Origin: Brevibacillus brevis NBRC 100599
Lineage (GTDB): Bacteria > Bacillota > Bacilli > Brevibacillales > Brevibacillaceae
Assembly (NCBI RefSeq): GCF_000010165.1
Contig: NC_012491.1
Coordinates: 4,276,001 to 4,340,000, forward strand
Direction: 5' to 3'
Length of the DNA: 64,000 bases
Positions 1 through 8,072 of the stretch are shown piece by piece (the stretch's first letter is position 1; every line of letters begins with the position of its first letter). A program made the position numbers and the translations under genes. Below the pieces are notes generated by a model. It was given only the letters and a program-made list of their open reading frames with translations, was not told where the DNA came from and did no database searches.

Positions 1-183
1 GGCGATTCCAATTGTCAGCTGCTTGGTTTCAGTAGACGGGGCAGATGCCGTCGTAGTAGCAGGAGCGGGTGTAGGATTGTTTGCAGGAGTAGTGCTTTGC
101 TGTCCACAAGCGGTAACAGACAAAAGCAATAAAGGAAATAAAAAACTCTGAAAAATTTTAATACTCTTCTTTTGTTTGAACAT
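1..183 (-). CDS. ABC transporter substrate-binding lipoprotein, partial (N-terminus only)
   Basis: The first 61 codons of a minus-strand gene whose 3' part lies outside the window. The reverse complement opens with ATG at 181-183, preceded by a GAGGGGGAA ribosome-binding site about nine bases upstream. It encodes a basic start, a hydrophobic stretch and a lipobox LSVTAC followed by a Thr/Pro/Ala-rich linker, then KQLTIGIA, which resembles the first strand (VKLGLTQ) of the neighbouring complete substrate-binding protein. It is therefore probably a second, related solute-binding lipoprotein anchored outside the membrane. The ligand is unknown. Family assignment relies mainly on the neighbour, so it is an inference. 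Confidence 0.7.
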   Translation of the reverse strand, partial: MFKQKKSIKIFQSFLFPLLLLSVTACGQQSTTPANNPTPAPATTTASAPSTETKQLTIGIA

Positions 184-250
184 TTAGTGAATTCCCCCTC
201 GTGAATTTTTTCTACAGTTTAACATGGATAAAACAGTTTTAAAAGAATAA

Positions 251-275
251 AAAGAGAGCATGACGCTCTCTTTTT
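251..275 (-). terminator. Rho-independent terminator after the 274-1278 lipoprotein gene
   Basis: A nine-base-pair stem (251-259 with 265-273) with a five-base loop; the reverse strand ends in a T run. It directly abuts the stop codon of the upstream gene and separates it from the partial lipoprotein gene, although readthrough is possible. Confidence 0.75.
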
Positions 276-1278
276 ACTTGATGATTTCTTTCGCCTGTTG
301 TTTGAGTGCCTCAGTAATAGTGAGCCCAAACTTTGCAGCAGCTGTTTCATTAATATACAAATCAGCTTGTTTCGAAATCTCTACAGGGGTATCAGCAACA
401 CTCTGCCCTTTTAAGATACGGGCAGCCATATCGCCTGTTTGTTTACCGATTTGGTAGTAATCAATCCCGTAAGTAGCAACCGCTCCACGTTTCACTGTAT
501 CGGTATCAGAAGCAAATACAGGAATTTTGTTTTCCTCTGCTGCTCCGAGCACCGCTTCAAAGGAAGATACGACGGTGTTGTCAATTGGGATAATAATGGC
601 ATCTGCTTTACTAGCAAGACTTTGAGCCGCCAGCTGCACTTCAGACAGCTGCGAAATGCCCGCCTTGATGATTTCTACGCCTTGTTTTTGCGCTGCGTCT
701 TCCAATTCCTTGACCTGTACCTCTGAGTTAATTTCGGAGGTTGTATAGATCACACCCAGCTTTTTCAGCCCAGGCAGGAAGGTTTTCACCAGCTTCAATT
801 GTTGTTCCATGGATACTTTATCGGACGTCCCGGTCACGTTTTTGTCTGGCTTCTCCAGACTGCCAACCAGTTGAGCCGAGATCGGGTCTGTTACGGAACT
901 GAAAATAACAGGTTTGTCAGCAATCGCCTTTGCTGCAGCCTGAGCGGATGGCGTCGCAATCGCTACGACAAGATCCTTTTTATCTCCGGCATACTTCTGT
1001 GCGATCGAGACTGTATTGTTCATGTCACCATGGGCGTTCTGGGAGTCTACCTCCAAGTTCTTGCCCTCTTCGTAGCCAGCATCCTTCAGACCATCTAAAA
1101 TTCCTTTATGAATGGCATCAAGCGCAGGGTGCTCCACGAATTGCGTCAGCCCCAGCTTCACTGTTTGCCCTTGGCCTGTCGTTGCTGCTGTCTCTGTTTT
1201 CCCACCTGTTTCGTTACCACATGCTGCCAAGGAAAACGCCAGCAATGCGGTCAGTACCATACTGACTGCTCGTCTCAT
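274..1278 (-). CDS. ABC transporter substrate-binding lipoprotein (ABC_sub_bind / TrpX-like family)
   Basis: A 334-aa extracellular lipoprotein. Residues 1-19 are a signal peptide ending in lipobox SLAAC, with Cys20 as the lipidation site. The mature part has the periplasmic-binding-fold pattern of the ABC_sub_bind (PF04392) family: VKLGLTQFVEHPALDAI near residue 40, then VVAIATPSAQAAAKA and VIYTTSEINS, and DTVKRGAVATYGIDYYQIG near residue 265. Members of this family feed small solutes such as amino acids to an ABC permease; no permease or ATPase is in the window, so they may lie beyond position 1. A second related lipoprotein follows on the same strand. The ligand cannot be read from the sequence. 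The start has a GAGGAGGAAGTACAG ribosome-binding region. Confidence 0.85.
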   Translation of the reverse strand: MRRAVSMVLTALLAFSLAACGNETGGKTETAATTGQGQTVKLGLTQFVEHPALDAIHKGILDGLKDAGYEEGKNLEVDSQNAHGDMNNTVSIAQKYAGDKKDLVVAIATPSAQAAAKAIADKPVIFSSVTDPISAQLVGSLEKPDKNVTGTSDKVSMEQQLKLVKTFLPGLKKLGVIYTTSEINSEVQVKELEDAAQKQGVEIIKAGISQLSEVQLAAQSLASKADAIIIPIDNTVVSSFEAVLGAAEENKIPVFASDTDTVKRGAVATYGIDYYQIGKQTGDMAARILKGQSVADTPVEISKQADLYINETAAAKFGLTITEALKQQAKEIIK

Positions 1279-1365
1279 CTGTACTTCCTCCTCTAGTCTC
1301 TACTCTCAGCTGCTCTAATCACCCTAAGTAATTAGGCTCATTGCCATCTATGCAACTTGTGTCCC

Positions 1366-1394
1366 ATTATAGCAATTATATTACGCATTGAGAA
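1366..1394 (-). promoter_or_regulatory. Predicted sigma-A promoter for the 274-1278 gene
   Basis: On the minus strand a perfect -10 TATAAT (1366-1371) lies 17 bases from a moderate -35 TTCTCA (1389-1394), about 90 bases upstream of the start codon. I see no T-box or other riboswitch signature in the short leader. Confidence 0.5.
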
Positions 1395-1409
1395 GCCCCC
1401 TTTCTTCCC

Positions 1410-2741
1410 TTACGTGGAACTGATTTCTTCCTCTGCTTTGCCGACTTTCTTTACATAGACCCGGGTGATTCTGTAATGATCGACCTCTCCCACGATAAAT
1501 TCGTACTTTCCTTCTCTTACCCGATCCCCCACGCGCGGCGGATGGTCGATCTGCATGTAAATCCAGCCAGCAAGCGTATCCACATCGCTCGACTCCAATT
1601 CGATGTCCAGATAATCGCCCGCTTCTTCCAATAACATACGCCCGTCCAATGACAGCATGCCGTCACTACGTTCTACTTCTGGGCGTTCATCGTCAAACTC
1701 GTCCTGGATGTCTCCAACAATTTCTTCCATTATATCTTCGAGGGTCACCAGTCCGGCAGTGCCTCCATACTCATCAATGATAATCGCCATTTGCCCTCGT
1801 TGTTTTTGCAGCATGGTCAGCAACCGGCTGATCGAGATCGTCTCCGGTACCGTCAAAATCGGGCGCATGAAGGTCTGAAGATCATGGCTCTCTCCTTCCA
1901 GAAGCCCCGTCAGCATATCCTTGATATGTAAACTACCGACAACATGGTCCTTGTCACCATCCACTACTGGATAGCGGGTAAATCGTCCGTTTTGGACATG
2001 CTTGACGTTCTCGTCAAAAGGATCGCGCAGGTTCAAGACAACCATATCTGTACGCGGAACCATGATTTCTCTCGCCATCGTCTCCGAGAAATCAAAAATA
2101 TTATCAACCAGCATCAGCTCGGTTTGATCAATCAAGCCGCTTTTATGACTTTCATTGACAAGAATGCGTATCTCTTCTTCTGTATGTGCTTCCTGATGCG
2201 GCTCCAACGATATATGAAAAAGCCCAAGAAAATGACTCGCGGACCAGTTCAGCATTTGAATAAAGGGATACATGATTTTGTAAAAGAGTTGGATCGGCTT
2301 GGCTACTGCCAGTACCACCTTCTCGGAGTATTGAATCGCCAATGTCTTCGGAGCCAGCTCCCCCAGCACGATATGCAAAAACGTAATCAACGAAAAAGCG
2401 ATAATAAAGGAAATACTGGTCACAACCGTTTCATTTAAATGGAAGTAACCAAAAACTGGATGCAAGAGATGCGCGATAGCAGGCTCTCCCAACCAACCGA
2501 GTCCTAATGAAGCCAGCGTAATCCCAAGTTGGCACGCGGAGAGGTAGGCATCCAAATTGTGCAGGACTCTCTCGACGTCAACAGCGCGCTTGTTTCCTTC
2601 TGCTGCGAGCTGTGCAATGCGCGATTCCCTTACCTTTACGATCGCGAATTCAGTCGCAACAAAGAACCCGTTCAGGAGTACGAGGATCATGACCAAGATC
2701 AAATTAAACAAGCTACCCCAAATTGCCATGCTCCCCGCCAT
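1410..2741 (-). CDS. CNNM/CorC (HlyC) family membrane transporter with CBS pair
   Basis: 443 aa. The N-terminal half (about residues 5-195) is a DUF21/CNNM transmembrane domain with several hydrophobic helices and the typical segment LSACQLGITLASLGLGWLG. It is followed by two CBS domains (about 205-335; EIMVPRTDMVVL and YGGTAGLVTLEDIMEEIVG) and a C-terminal CorC_HlyC domain (about 350-435, ending in DHYRITRVYV). This is the architecture of Bacillus YhdP/YugS/YrkA and of MpfA-type magnesium exporters, so Mg2+ efflux is likely but not proven. The gene stands alone and is divergent from the helicase gene. The start is uncertain between two ATG codons four residues apart, as neither has an ideal ribosome-binding site. 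Confidence 0.85.
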   Translation of the reverse strand: MAGSMAIWGSLFNLILVMILVLLNGFFVATEFAIVKVRESRIAQLAAEGNKRAVDVERVLHNLDAYLSACQLGITLASLGLGWLGEPAIAHLLHPVFGYFHLNETVVTSISFIIAFSLITFLHIVLGELAPKTLAIQYSEKVVLAVAKPIQLFYKIMYPFIQMLNWSASHFLGLFHISLEPHQEAHTEEEIRILVNESHKSGLIDQTELMLVDNIFDFSETMAREIMVPRTDMVVLNLRDPFDENVKHVQNGRFTRYPVVDGDKDHVVGSLHIKDMLTGLLEGESHDLQTFMRPILTVPETISISRLLTMLQKQRGQMAIIIDEYGGTAGLVTLEDIMEEIVGDIQDEFDDERPEVERSDGMLSLDGRMLLEEAGDYLDIELESSDVDTLAGWIYMQIDHPPRVGDRVREGKYEFIVGEVDHYRITRVYVKKVGKAEEEISST

Positions 2742-2870
2742 CCTTTCCGTCCATGCTTTGGGATATTGTTTCCCATCATAGCCAAAATGTTACCTGTTCG
2801 TTTTTCTTTCTTTTTGAGATTGTGATACCATAGTGCTGATTCCTATGCCTTTTGCAACGAGGTGAGTCTA

Positions 2871-4535
2871 TTGTCCTACCGTCCAGACCTGCCCTTGATC
2901 GTTCAAAGCGATCGGACGATATTGTTGGAAACACAGCATCCTTTCTTTCACGAGGCCAGACAAGCTATCAGTGGTTTTACTGAGCTAATCAAAAACCCAG
3001 AATACATCCATACCTATCGGATCACCCCTTTATCGCTTTGGAATGCAGCTGCATCCGGTCTTACATCACAAGAGGTAACAGACGTGCTTGGCAACTACAG
3101 CAAGTACGGTGTCCCGCCAACCATCGTTAAAGAAATTGAAGATACGATGCGAAAATACGGCTTGTTTCGTTTGGAACGCATTGGTGATCAACTCGTATTA
3201 ATGAGTGAAGACCCACTTCTTTTAACAGAGGTAACCAGTTATAAATCAATCGCTGCTCTTTTTGAGAATGAGTTCGTCATCAAAAGCTATGCGCGCGGAC
3301 TAATCAAACAAGAGCTGATCAAGCTCGGGTTTCCTGTTCAAGATTTGGCGGGCTATACAGAAGGCGAATCCTGTGCAGTTAGCTTACGGGAAACGACATC
3401 CCGAGGCAGAGCATTCTCTTTGCGTTCTTATCAAAAAGAAGCTGTCGATGCCTTCTATTCCGGAGGCGCTGTGACTGGGGGCAGCGGCGTTCTCGTCCTC
3501 CCCTGTGGTGCTGGAAAAACAATCATTGGACTCGGTGCCATTTGCCAGTTGCAAACAGCCACCCTCATATTAACCACGAATACGACATCGGTTCGCCAGT
3601 GGATCGCTGAGCTCTTGGACAAAACAGGACTTGATCCAAATATGGTCGGGGAATACACTGGTGACAACAAAGAAGTCAAGCCAATAACTGTGGCAACTTA
3701 TCAAATTCTTACATACCGCCCCACCGCCGAAGATGATTTTCCTCATCTGAAACTCTTTTCAGAGCGCGACTGGGGGCTTATTATTTACGATGAGGTGCAT
3801 TTGTTGCCTGCACCCATCTTTCGTGTAACTTCTGGGATTCAAGCCACTCGCAGACTTGGGCTGACGGCTACTCTTGTTCGGGAAGACGGGCGGGAGGAAG
3901 ATGTTTTCACGCTGATTGGTCCAAAAAAGTACGAGGTTCCGTGGAAAGTCATGGAAGAGCAAGGCTGGATCGCAGAGGCGCATTGCCGAGAAATTCGACT
4001 CCCCTTTGAGCCGAAGTGGCGGGAGGCTTACGCACATGCAACCGCCCGCCAAAAGTTTCGCATTGCAGCGGAAAATCCAAAAAAACTGGAGGTCGTCCGC
4101 GAGCTCTTGGAGAGGCACGCCCACGATCGCGTTTTGATCATCGGGCAATATATCGATCAGCTTGAGCAGATGGCAACGGCCCTCCAACTGCCACTCATTA
4201 CAGGAAAAGTACCGGACAAAGAACGTGAGGTTTTGTACACGCAGTTTAAAAAAGGGGAAATTACACGCCTGATCGTATCTAAGGTAGCCAACTTTGCGGT
4301 TGATTTGCCGGATGCCAACGTCGCGATCCAAATCTCCGGGACGTATGGTTCCAGACAAGAAGAGGCACAGCGCCTGGGACGTATCTTAAGGCCCAAAACA
4401 GACGACAACACTGCCCATTTTTATACATTGGTAACACGAGACACGAGAGAGCAGGAGTTTTCGCTCCATCGCCAGCTTTTTCTGGTCGAACAGGGCTATC
4501 CATACGATATTATAGAAATCGAAACGCTGGTCTGA
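2871..4535 (+). CDS. XPB/Ssl2-type DNA repair helicase (superfamily 2)
   Basis: About 554 aa. I chose the TTG at 2871 because GAGGTG (2859-2864) is correctly spaced before it; an in-frame GTG at 2862 has no such site. Helicase motifs are complete: Walker A LPCGAGKTIIG near residue 210, DEVH in IIYDEVHLLPAP near 307, motif III GLTATL followed by the XPB-specific RED motif (LVREDGRE) near 335, and motif VI QRLGRILRP near 500. The N-terminal about 130 residues form a domain typical of bacterial XPB proteins. Predicted ATP-dependent 3'-5' DNA unwinding in repair or transcription; the bacterial role is poorly defined. No nuclease partner (Bax1-like) is adjacent. The stop codon overlaps the -35 element of the downstream ECF promoter. 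Confidence 0.88.
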   Translation: MSYRPDLPLIVQSDRTILLETQHPFFHEARQAISGFTELIKNPEYIHTYRITPLSLWNAAASGLTSQEVTDVLGNYSKYGVPPTIVKEIEDTMRKYGLFRLERIGDQLVLMSEDPLLLTEVTSYKSIAALFENEFVIKSYARGLIKQELIKLGFPVQDLAGYTEGESCAVSLRETTSRGRAFSLRSYQKEAVDAFYSGGAVTGGSGVLVLPCGAGKTIIGLGAICQLQTATLILTTNTTSVRQWIAELLDKTGLDPNMVGEYTGDNKEVKPITVATYQILTYRPTAEDDFPHLKLFSERDWGLIIYDEVHLLPAPIFRVTSGIQATRRLGLTATLVREDGREEDVFTLIGPKKYEVPWKVMEEQGWIAEAHCREIRLPFEPKWREAYAHATARQKFRIAAENPKKLEVVRELLERHAHDRVLIIGQYIDQLEQMATALQLPLITGKVPDKEREVLYTQFKKGEITRLIVSKVANFAVDLPDANVAIQISGTYGSRQEEAQRLGRILRPKTDDNTAHFYTLVTRDTREQEFSLHRQLFLVEQGYPYDIIEIETLV

Positions 4536-4560
4536 AACGTTTACGAATAACCAGCGTCTC
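4533..4560 (+). promoter_or_regulatory. Predicted ECF-sigma autoregulatory promoter
   Basis: TGAAAC (4533-4538), a 16-base spacer, then CGTCTC (4555-4560). This matches the TGAAAC / CGTC architecture of Bacillus ECF (SigM/SigW-type) promoters and lies 28 bases before the sigma gene. Its first three bases are the stop codon of the helicase gene. Autoregulation is inferred from position. Confidence 0.65.
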
Positions 4561-4587
4561 ATAGAGGGAAGGGAGGCCAAAGATTCA

Positions 4588-5157
4588 ATGCAATCCGACG
4601 CCGAAATCATTCAGCGGATTCTTCAAGGCGACATCGAAGCGTATCGCGACCTCATCCAGCGATATCAGCATATGATCTATGTTTTCATTTACAAAATGGT
4701 AAACAATCGCTCTGATGCAGAGGATCTTACTCAAGAAGTATTTGTAAAAGCGTATGAAAAATTGTCGACATTCCGTGGAGACAGCCAGTTTTCTTCTTGG
4801 TTACATACGCTCGCCCGAAATAAGAGCATCGACTTCTTGCGTCGCCGAAAGTATCATGACTCGGATGAACAATTGGCCTATGTGCCATCTAATACACGGG
4901 ACGAATCCCCTCAGGAATCGCTCATGACAAAAGAGCAACGTCGAGAAATTCAGGAAGCCTTTGCCTTACTGTCAGATTCTTATCGAGAAGTGATCGTCCT
5001 TCGCTGTACGCACGAATATCCGTTTGAAAAGATAGCGACACTTCTCGGCATCGCCGAATCTACAGCTCGTGTCCGTTACTTGCGTGCTCGTCAGGAACTC
5101 GCAAAATTGTTATCCCGCAAGGAAGGGGGGCTCGTACATGAACTGCCAGGCATTTAG
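4588..5157 (+). CDS. ECF-type RNA polymerase sigma factor (sigma-70 family)
   Basis: 189 aa. Region 2 spans about residues 20-90 (YQHMIYVFIYKMVNNRSDAEDLTQEVFVKAY, then FSSWLHTLARNKSIDFLRR for -10 recognition). Region 4 is near 120-175 with the helix-turn-helix YPFEKIATLLGIAESTARVRYLRAR. The length and lack of regions 1 and 3 fit the ECF class. It recruits RNA polymerase to a cell-envelope-type regulon when released from the membrane anti-sigma factor encoded next. The two genes overlap by 20 bases, so they are co-translated. The TGAAAC/CGTC promoter upstream suggests autoregulation. It is closest in style to SigW/SigM, but I do not assign an orthologue. Confidence 0.92.
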   Translation: MQSDAEIIQRILQGDIEAYRDLIQRYQHMIYVFIYKMVNNRSDAEDLTQEVFVKAYEKLSTFRGDSQFSSWLHTLARNKSIDFLRRRKYHDSDEQLAYVPSNTRDESPQESLMTKEQRREIQEAFALLSDSYREVIVLRCTHEYPFEKIATLLGIAESTARVRYLRARQELAKLLSRKEGGLVHELPGI

Positions 5158-6538
5158 AAAGGCATGGCTAGATGACACAGATAGCGATTCGCACTCACAT
5201 ATTGAAACCTGTGACGAATGCATCGCTTGGATAGAAACGCAAATGACAACAGAAGAGGAGGTGCAGTTCTTGAAGGAGGTTCCAATACCTCAAGCGAACC
5301 TGGAAGACAGAATCATGCAAGCAATCTACCAGACCGCCGGAAAAGGTGTACCCCCTCACGCCGCTACTGCATCTTCAGAGCAACAAACGAGCACAGTGAT
5401 TTCAAAACCAAACAAGCGTTGGACCAAAGGCTTCCCTTCATACGCCTGGGTTAGCGCAGCGGCTGTCTTGCTCGCAGTTGGTTTCGTCGGCTACCAACAA
5501 CTGGCACCGAGTAGTAATCAAATGGCTGCCACACAAGAAAACGGGATACAAGACGATCAGATCAACAAGAACATAGTTGCATTCGACGCGGAATCAAAAT
5601 CGGCAACACAGGCTCCAGCACCTGCAATCGCTTCTCAACCAGTAGCTGCTGACAGCCCTACGATGAAAAAGGCAGAGAGCAATTCTGAGTCTGCTGCTAC
5701 ACAATCGCAGGTCGCTCCAACTGCACCTAAAAAAGATACACCTCCTACATCACCTCCCCAATCGAACAATGCGATTGCGATGGTGAAACCAGAGGAAAAA
5801 GCAGCCACACCAGAGTCACATACGGTAAATAAAGACGGGCAGAACAGCGTGGCATCTCGGGGATTACAGGGGAACACAGCTGATCAAGCGGCTAAAGCGA
5901 AATCAGAAGTTCCAGCGGAGTCAGCAAATACTGGTAACCATATAGCCGCTAAGGAAGCCAATGGCGCTGCTGCTGAGAATCCTATGACCTTTGGGATGGC
6001 TTCCCAAGCGGAACCAGACACGGCTGATGGGGGTACAACTGAGAACGCATTAGTGGGTCCAGCGTTGCCAGCGGTAGCGAAGCAGCCCATTACACTATCC
6101 TCGTTCACTGATTTGAATACCGCTGTACAAGCATCAGATATGCCCGTACCTGCCCTGTCGCAAGCACCGAATGGGTTCTCGATGAGTACAGTATCGGTCC
6201 AATATGAATCGGAAACCAGCCAGAAGGTGACTCGCTTAACTTCAGATTACAAGCGGAACAACGACTGGATTCGCATAGATGTTGTGCGTAATACAGAAGG
6301 CAAGCGTAGCCTCTCTATCCCAGGTACTTTCTCGGCTACTCAGTTGTTTGCAGTCAACGGAGAGCAAGCCATCGCTGTTTCATTTGATCAAACGGATTCA
6401 AAAGCATCAACTGCCCAGCACGCGGCTCATTTTAATGCTAAATCCGACAATCAATCGTTGTATGTCGTAATGACGGCACACGGTGTCACCTTAAATGAAT
6501 TAATGGATGCTGCCAAGCATATCACGTGGAATCCGTAA
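5138..6538 (+). CDS. Membrane anti-sigma factor with zinc-finger (ZAS) and long extracytoplasmic tail
   Basis: 466 aa from ATG 5138, which follows a GGAAGGGGGG ribosome-binding site and overlaps the sigma gene. The N-terminus carries the ZAS motif HIETCDECIAW (His-x3-Cys-x2-Cys), the sigma-binding module. One membrane helix follows at about residues 100-122 (WVSAAAVLLAVGFVGYQQL). Residues about 130-330 are low-complexity Ala/Ser/Thr/Pro/Glu/Lys sequence, likely an extended wall-spanning linker. The C-terminal about 130 residues (FTDLNTAVQASDMPVPALS, then SIPGTFSATQLFAVNGEQ) form a folded domain resembling DUF4367/RseB-like sensors. Predicted to hold the sigma factor at the membrane until an envelope signal is sensed. 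The folded domain assignment is tentative. Confidence 0.85.
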   Translation: MNCQAFRKAWLDDTDSDSHSHIETCDECIAWIETQMTTEEEVQFLKEVPIPQANLEDRIMQAIYQTAGKGVPPHAATASSEQQTSTVISKPNKRWTKGFPSYAWVSAAAVLLAVGFVGYQQLAPSSNQMAATQENGIQDDQINKNIVAFDAESKSATQAPAPAIASQPVAADSPTMKKAESNSESAATQSQVAPTAPKKDTPPTSPPQSNNAIAMVKPEEKAATPESHTVNKDGQNSVASRGLQGNTADQAAKAKSEVPAESANTGNHIAAKEANGAAAENPMTFGMASQAEPDTADGGTTENALVGPALPAVAKQPITLSSFTDLNTAVQASDMPVPALSQAPNGFSMSTVSVQYESETSQKVTRLTSDYKRNNDWIRIDVVRNTEGKRSLSIPGTFSATQLFAVNGEQAIAVSFDQTDSKASTAQHAAHFNAKSDNQSLYVVMTAHGVTLNELMDAAKHITWNP

Positions 6539-6591
6539 AACTGACCAAGGAGAATGGATGCCTCCACGCTGGTTAGCCTTTTGATTGAAGT

Positions 6592-6632
6592 AAAAAAACG
6601 CTGCTCTCTTTCAACAAGAGACAGCGTTTTTC
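6592..6632. terminator. Bidirectional terminator between anti-sigma and DUF2573 genes
   Basis: AACGCTG...TCTC pairs with GAGA...CAGCGTT around a short loop, with an A run on the left and a T run on the right, so it works for both convergent genes. A weaker hairpin (6541-6578, CTGACCA with TGGTTAG) precedes it. Confidence 0.85.
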
Positions 6633-6638
6633 TTATCT

Positions 6639-6899
6639 TTAGTGCTTTTGATTTTTCTCCTGATTCCACTGCTTGATTTGCTCGATGATTTCCCGAATTT
6701 GATTTCGTGCTTCCATATGTTCAGGCTCGCTTCCCCAATGCTGAATCAGCGGCGGCATCGCTTTTGCCATTGTCGTGTACAGGCACCATACTTTTACCAT
6801 TTCTACGCGCTCAGGAGTCGCTTCTCCTGTCAACAGCTCTGTAAATTTACGAACTAGATCCTCCAGTTCAGGGACCAACGCTTCTTTTTTCTCGTCCAT
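6639..6899 (-). CDS. DUF2573 / YusU-like small protein
   Basis: 86 aa, acidic to neutral and helical: LEDLVRKFTELLTGEATPERVE, then WCLYTTMAKAMPPLIQHW, then a charged C-terminus. The size and the central MAKAMPPL..HW block match my memory of the Bacillus YusU (DUF2573) family, whose function is unknown. It has no signal peptide or membrane segment and is probably cytosolic. It is monocistronic, ending at the bidirectional terminator and divergent from the GNAT gene. The family assignment is from memory and moderately certain. Confidence 0.65.
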   Translation of the reverse strand: MDEKKEALVPELEDLVRKFTELLTGEATPERVEMVKVWCLYTTMAKAMPPLIQHWGSEPEHMEARNQIREIIEQIKQWNQEKNQKH

Positions 6900-7046
6900 G
6901 CCAGTTACCTCACTTTCGGGAACTCTTCTATTTGTATCCTTGGTTTATTTTACGAAAAAACGCCCACGCGGAAAAGGAAGATTTTTCAGGTGGGATCGGT
7001 TACGCTTAAGCTATCAAGATGAACGAGGTGAAGACTTATCAAAGAC

Positions 7047-7505
7047 ATGACTATTCGATTAGTTCCGACAACCAGAGATAACTGGCAGGATGCATTACGC
7101 TTGCAGGTTCAGGACGAGCAGCAGCGCTTCGTCCCCTCTGTTGCCGTTTCGTTGGCGAAGGTTCATATCCGTCCTGACGGTGACAACTGCGCCTATGAAC
7201 CATTCTGTCTATATGACGCTGATAAAATGGTTGGGTTTGTCATGATTGCTTATGACGCCTCCACAGATTGGTGTTACTGGTTCAATGGTTTTTTGATTGA
7301 TCACCAGTACCAAGGCAAAGGATATGGCAGAGCAGCCCTCTCAGCGATCGTAGATAAAGTACGGAACCGTTTCCCGCAAAGCCGATTTGTGAACTTGACC
7401 GTATGCCCGGACAATGCAGGTGCAAGACATTTATACAGTCAATCCGGTTTTGAAGAAACTGGCGACGTATACGGTGGAGAGATTGTTTACAGACTCTCAT
7501 TATGA
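7047..7505 (+). CDS. GNAT-family N-acetyltransferase (BltD/PaiA-like)
   Basis: 152 aa. The acetyl-CoA-binding motif A is QGKGYGRAALSAIVDKV near residues 91-108, preceded by the strand WYWFNGFLID and followed by the NAGARHLYSQSGFEETG motif B, which is the standard GNAT layout. The overall pattern resembles diamine/spermidine acetyltransferases such as BltD, so polyamine acetylation is a reasonable guess, not a demonstration. The start lacks a well-spaced ribosome-binding site: GAGGTG sits 17 bases upstream of the ATG. It ends at a strong bidirectional terminator. Confidence 0.85.
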   Translation: MTIRLVPTTRDNWQDALRLQVQDEQQRFVPSVAVSLAKVHIRPDGDNCAYEPFCLYDADKMVGFVMIAYDASTDWCYWFNGFLIDHQYQGKGYGRAALSAIVDKVRNRFPQSRFVNLTVCPDNAGARHLYSQSGFEETGDVYGGEIVYRLSL

Positions 7506-7507
7506 AC

Positions 7508-7532
7508 AAAAACCGCCAGAATTGGCGGTTTT
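7508..7532. terminator. Bidirectional terminator between GNAT and small-exporter genes
   Basis: AAAACCGCC (7509-7517) pairs perfectly with GGCGGTTTT (7524-7532) around a six-base loop, serving convergent genes. Confidence 0.85.
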
Positions 7533-7543
7533 CATGCATCTAG

Positions 7544-7984
7544 CTATTTTGTTTCTGGTACCATGAATTGCAAAAGACCAAAAGCCACTCCTGCCGTCAA
7601 TAGCGCACTCCAGATAATAATGCCCACGGACATCCACAGCATAAGCTTTTTCGTAGGGGCTCCCAGCGAGATACCAATAGCAGCTCCTAGTGGGGCTCCC
7701 GTTAAAAGCGGCGAAGTCAGACCTAGGCCGACCACTCCGTATTTATCCCAAATCTGCCACATGCGCCCTTGACGCTTGCTGCGATTCTCTACACGCTTTA
7801 AAAGCCAATTGCGCAATGAACCTCCCACGAAAATAACAGCACCTGCGCTGATAATTGCACCCACCGCACTAAAGATTCCGATCAGAACCGGTGGTAGCTG
7901 CAACATAAAGCCTACAGGGATTGCTGCCCACAGCTCAAACATGCCAGATAGTGTCACCGAGCCTGCTTTCCATAATACATCCAT
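7544..7984 (-). CDS. Small multidrug export protein family (PF06695-like) membrane protein
   Basis: 146 aa with about four hydrophobic segments. The N-terminal block ELWAAIPVGFMLQLPPVLIG has the (P/F)EL.AAIP.G signature of the small multi-drug export family, and a Gly-rich C-terminal pair of helices follows (VGLGLTSPLLTGAPLGAAIG). The central loop is basic (KRVENRSKRQGR). An integral membrane protein; export activity is only implied by the family name, which itself is weakly supported. Convergent with the GNAT gene. Confidence 0.7.
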   Translation of the reverse strand: MDVLWKAGSVTLSGMFELWAAIPVGFMLQLPPVLIGIFSAVGAIISAGAVIFVGGSLRNWLLKRVENRSKRQGRMWQIWDKYGVVGLGLTSPLLTGAPLGAAIGISLGAPTKKLMLWMSVGIIIWSALLTAGVAFGLLQFMVPETK

Positions 7985-8072
7985 TCTGTTTCGCCTTTCC
8001 CCTCTCGCTGTCTTTTTCTTTCGTCATGGTAAAGACGAGCAGACTTGGAGAAAAGTAACGAAAAAAGTCAAA

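Noticed and set aside
1279..1409. T-box or other riboswitch before the ABC lipoprotein gene
   Set aside because: No specifier loop or T-box consensus; only about 75 transcribed bases lie between the promoter and the start codon.
1944..2438. A 164-codon plus-strand frame inside the CorC-type gene
   Set aside because: Antisense shadow of a clear DUF21/CBS gene without a start signal.
3759..4358. A 199-codon minus-strand frame inside the helicase gene
   Set aside because: All helicase motifs lie on the plus strand; the antisense product has no recognisable features.
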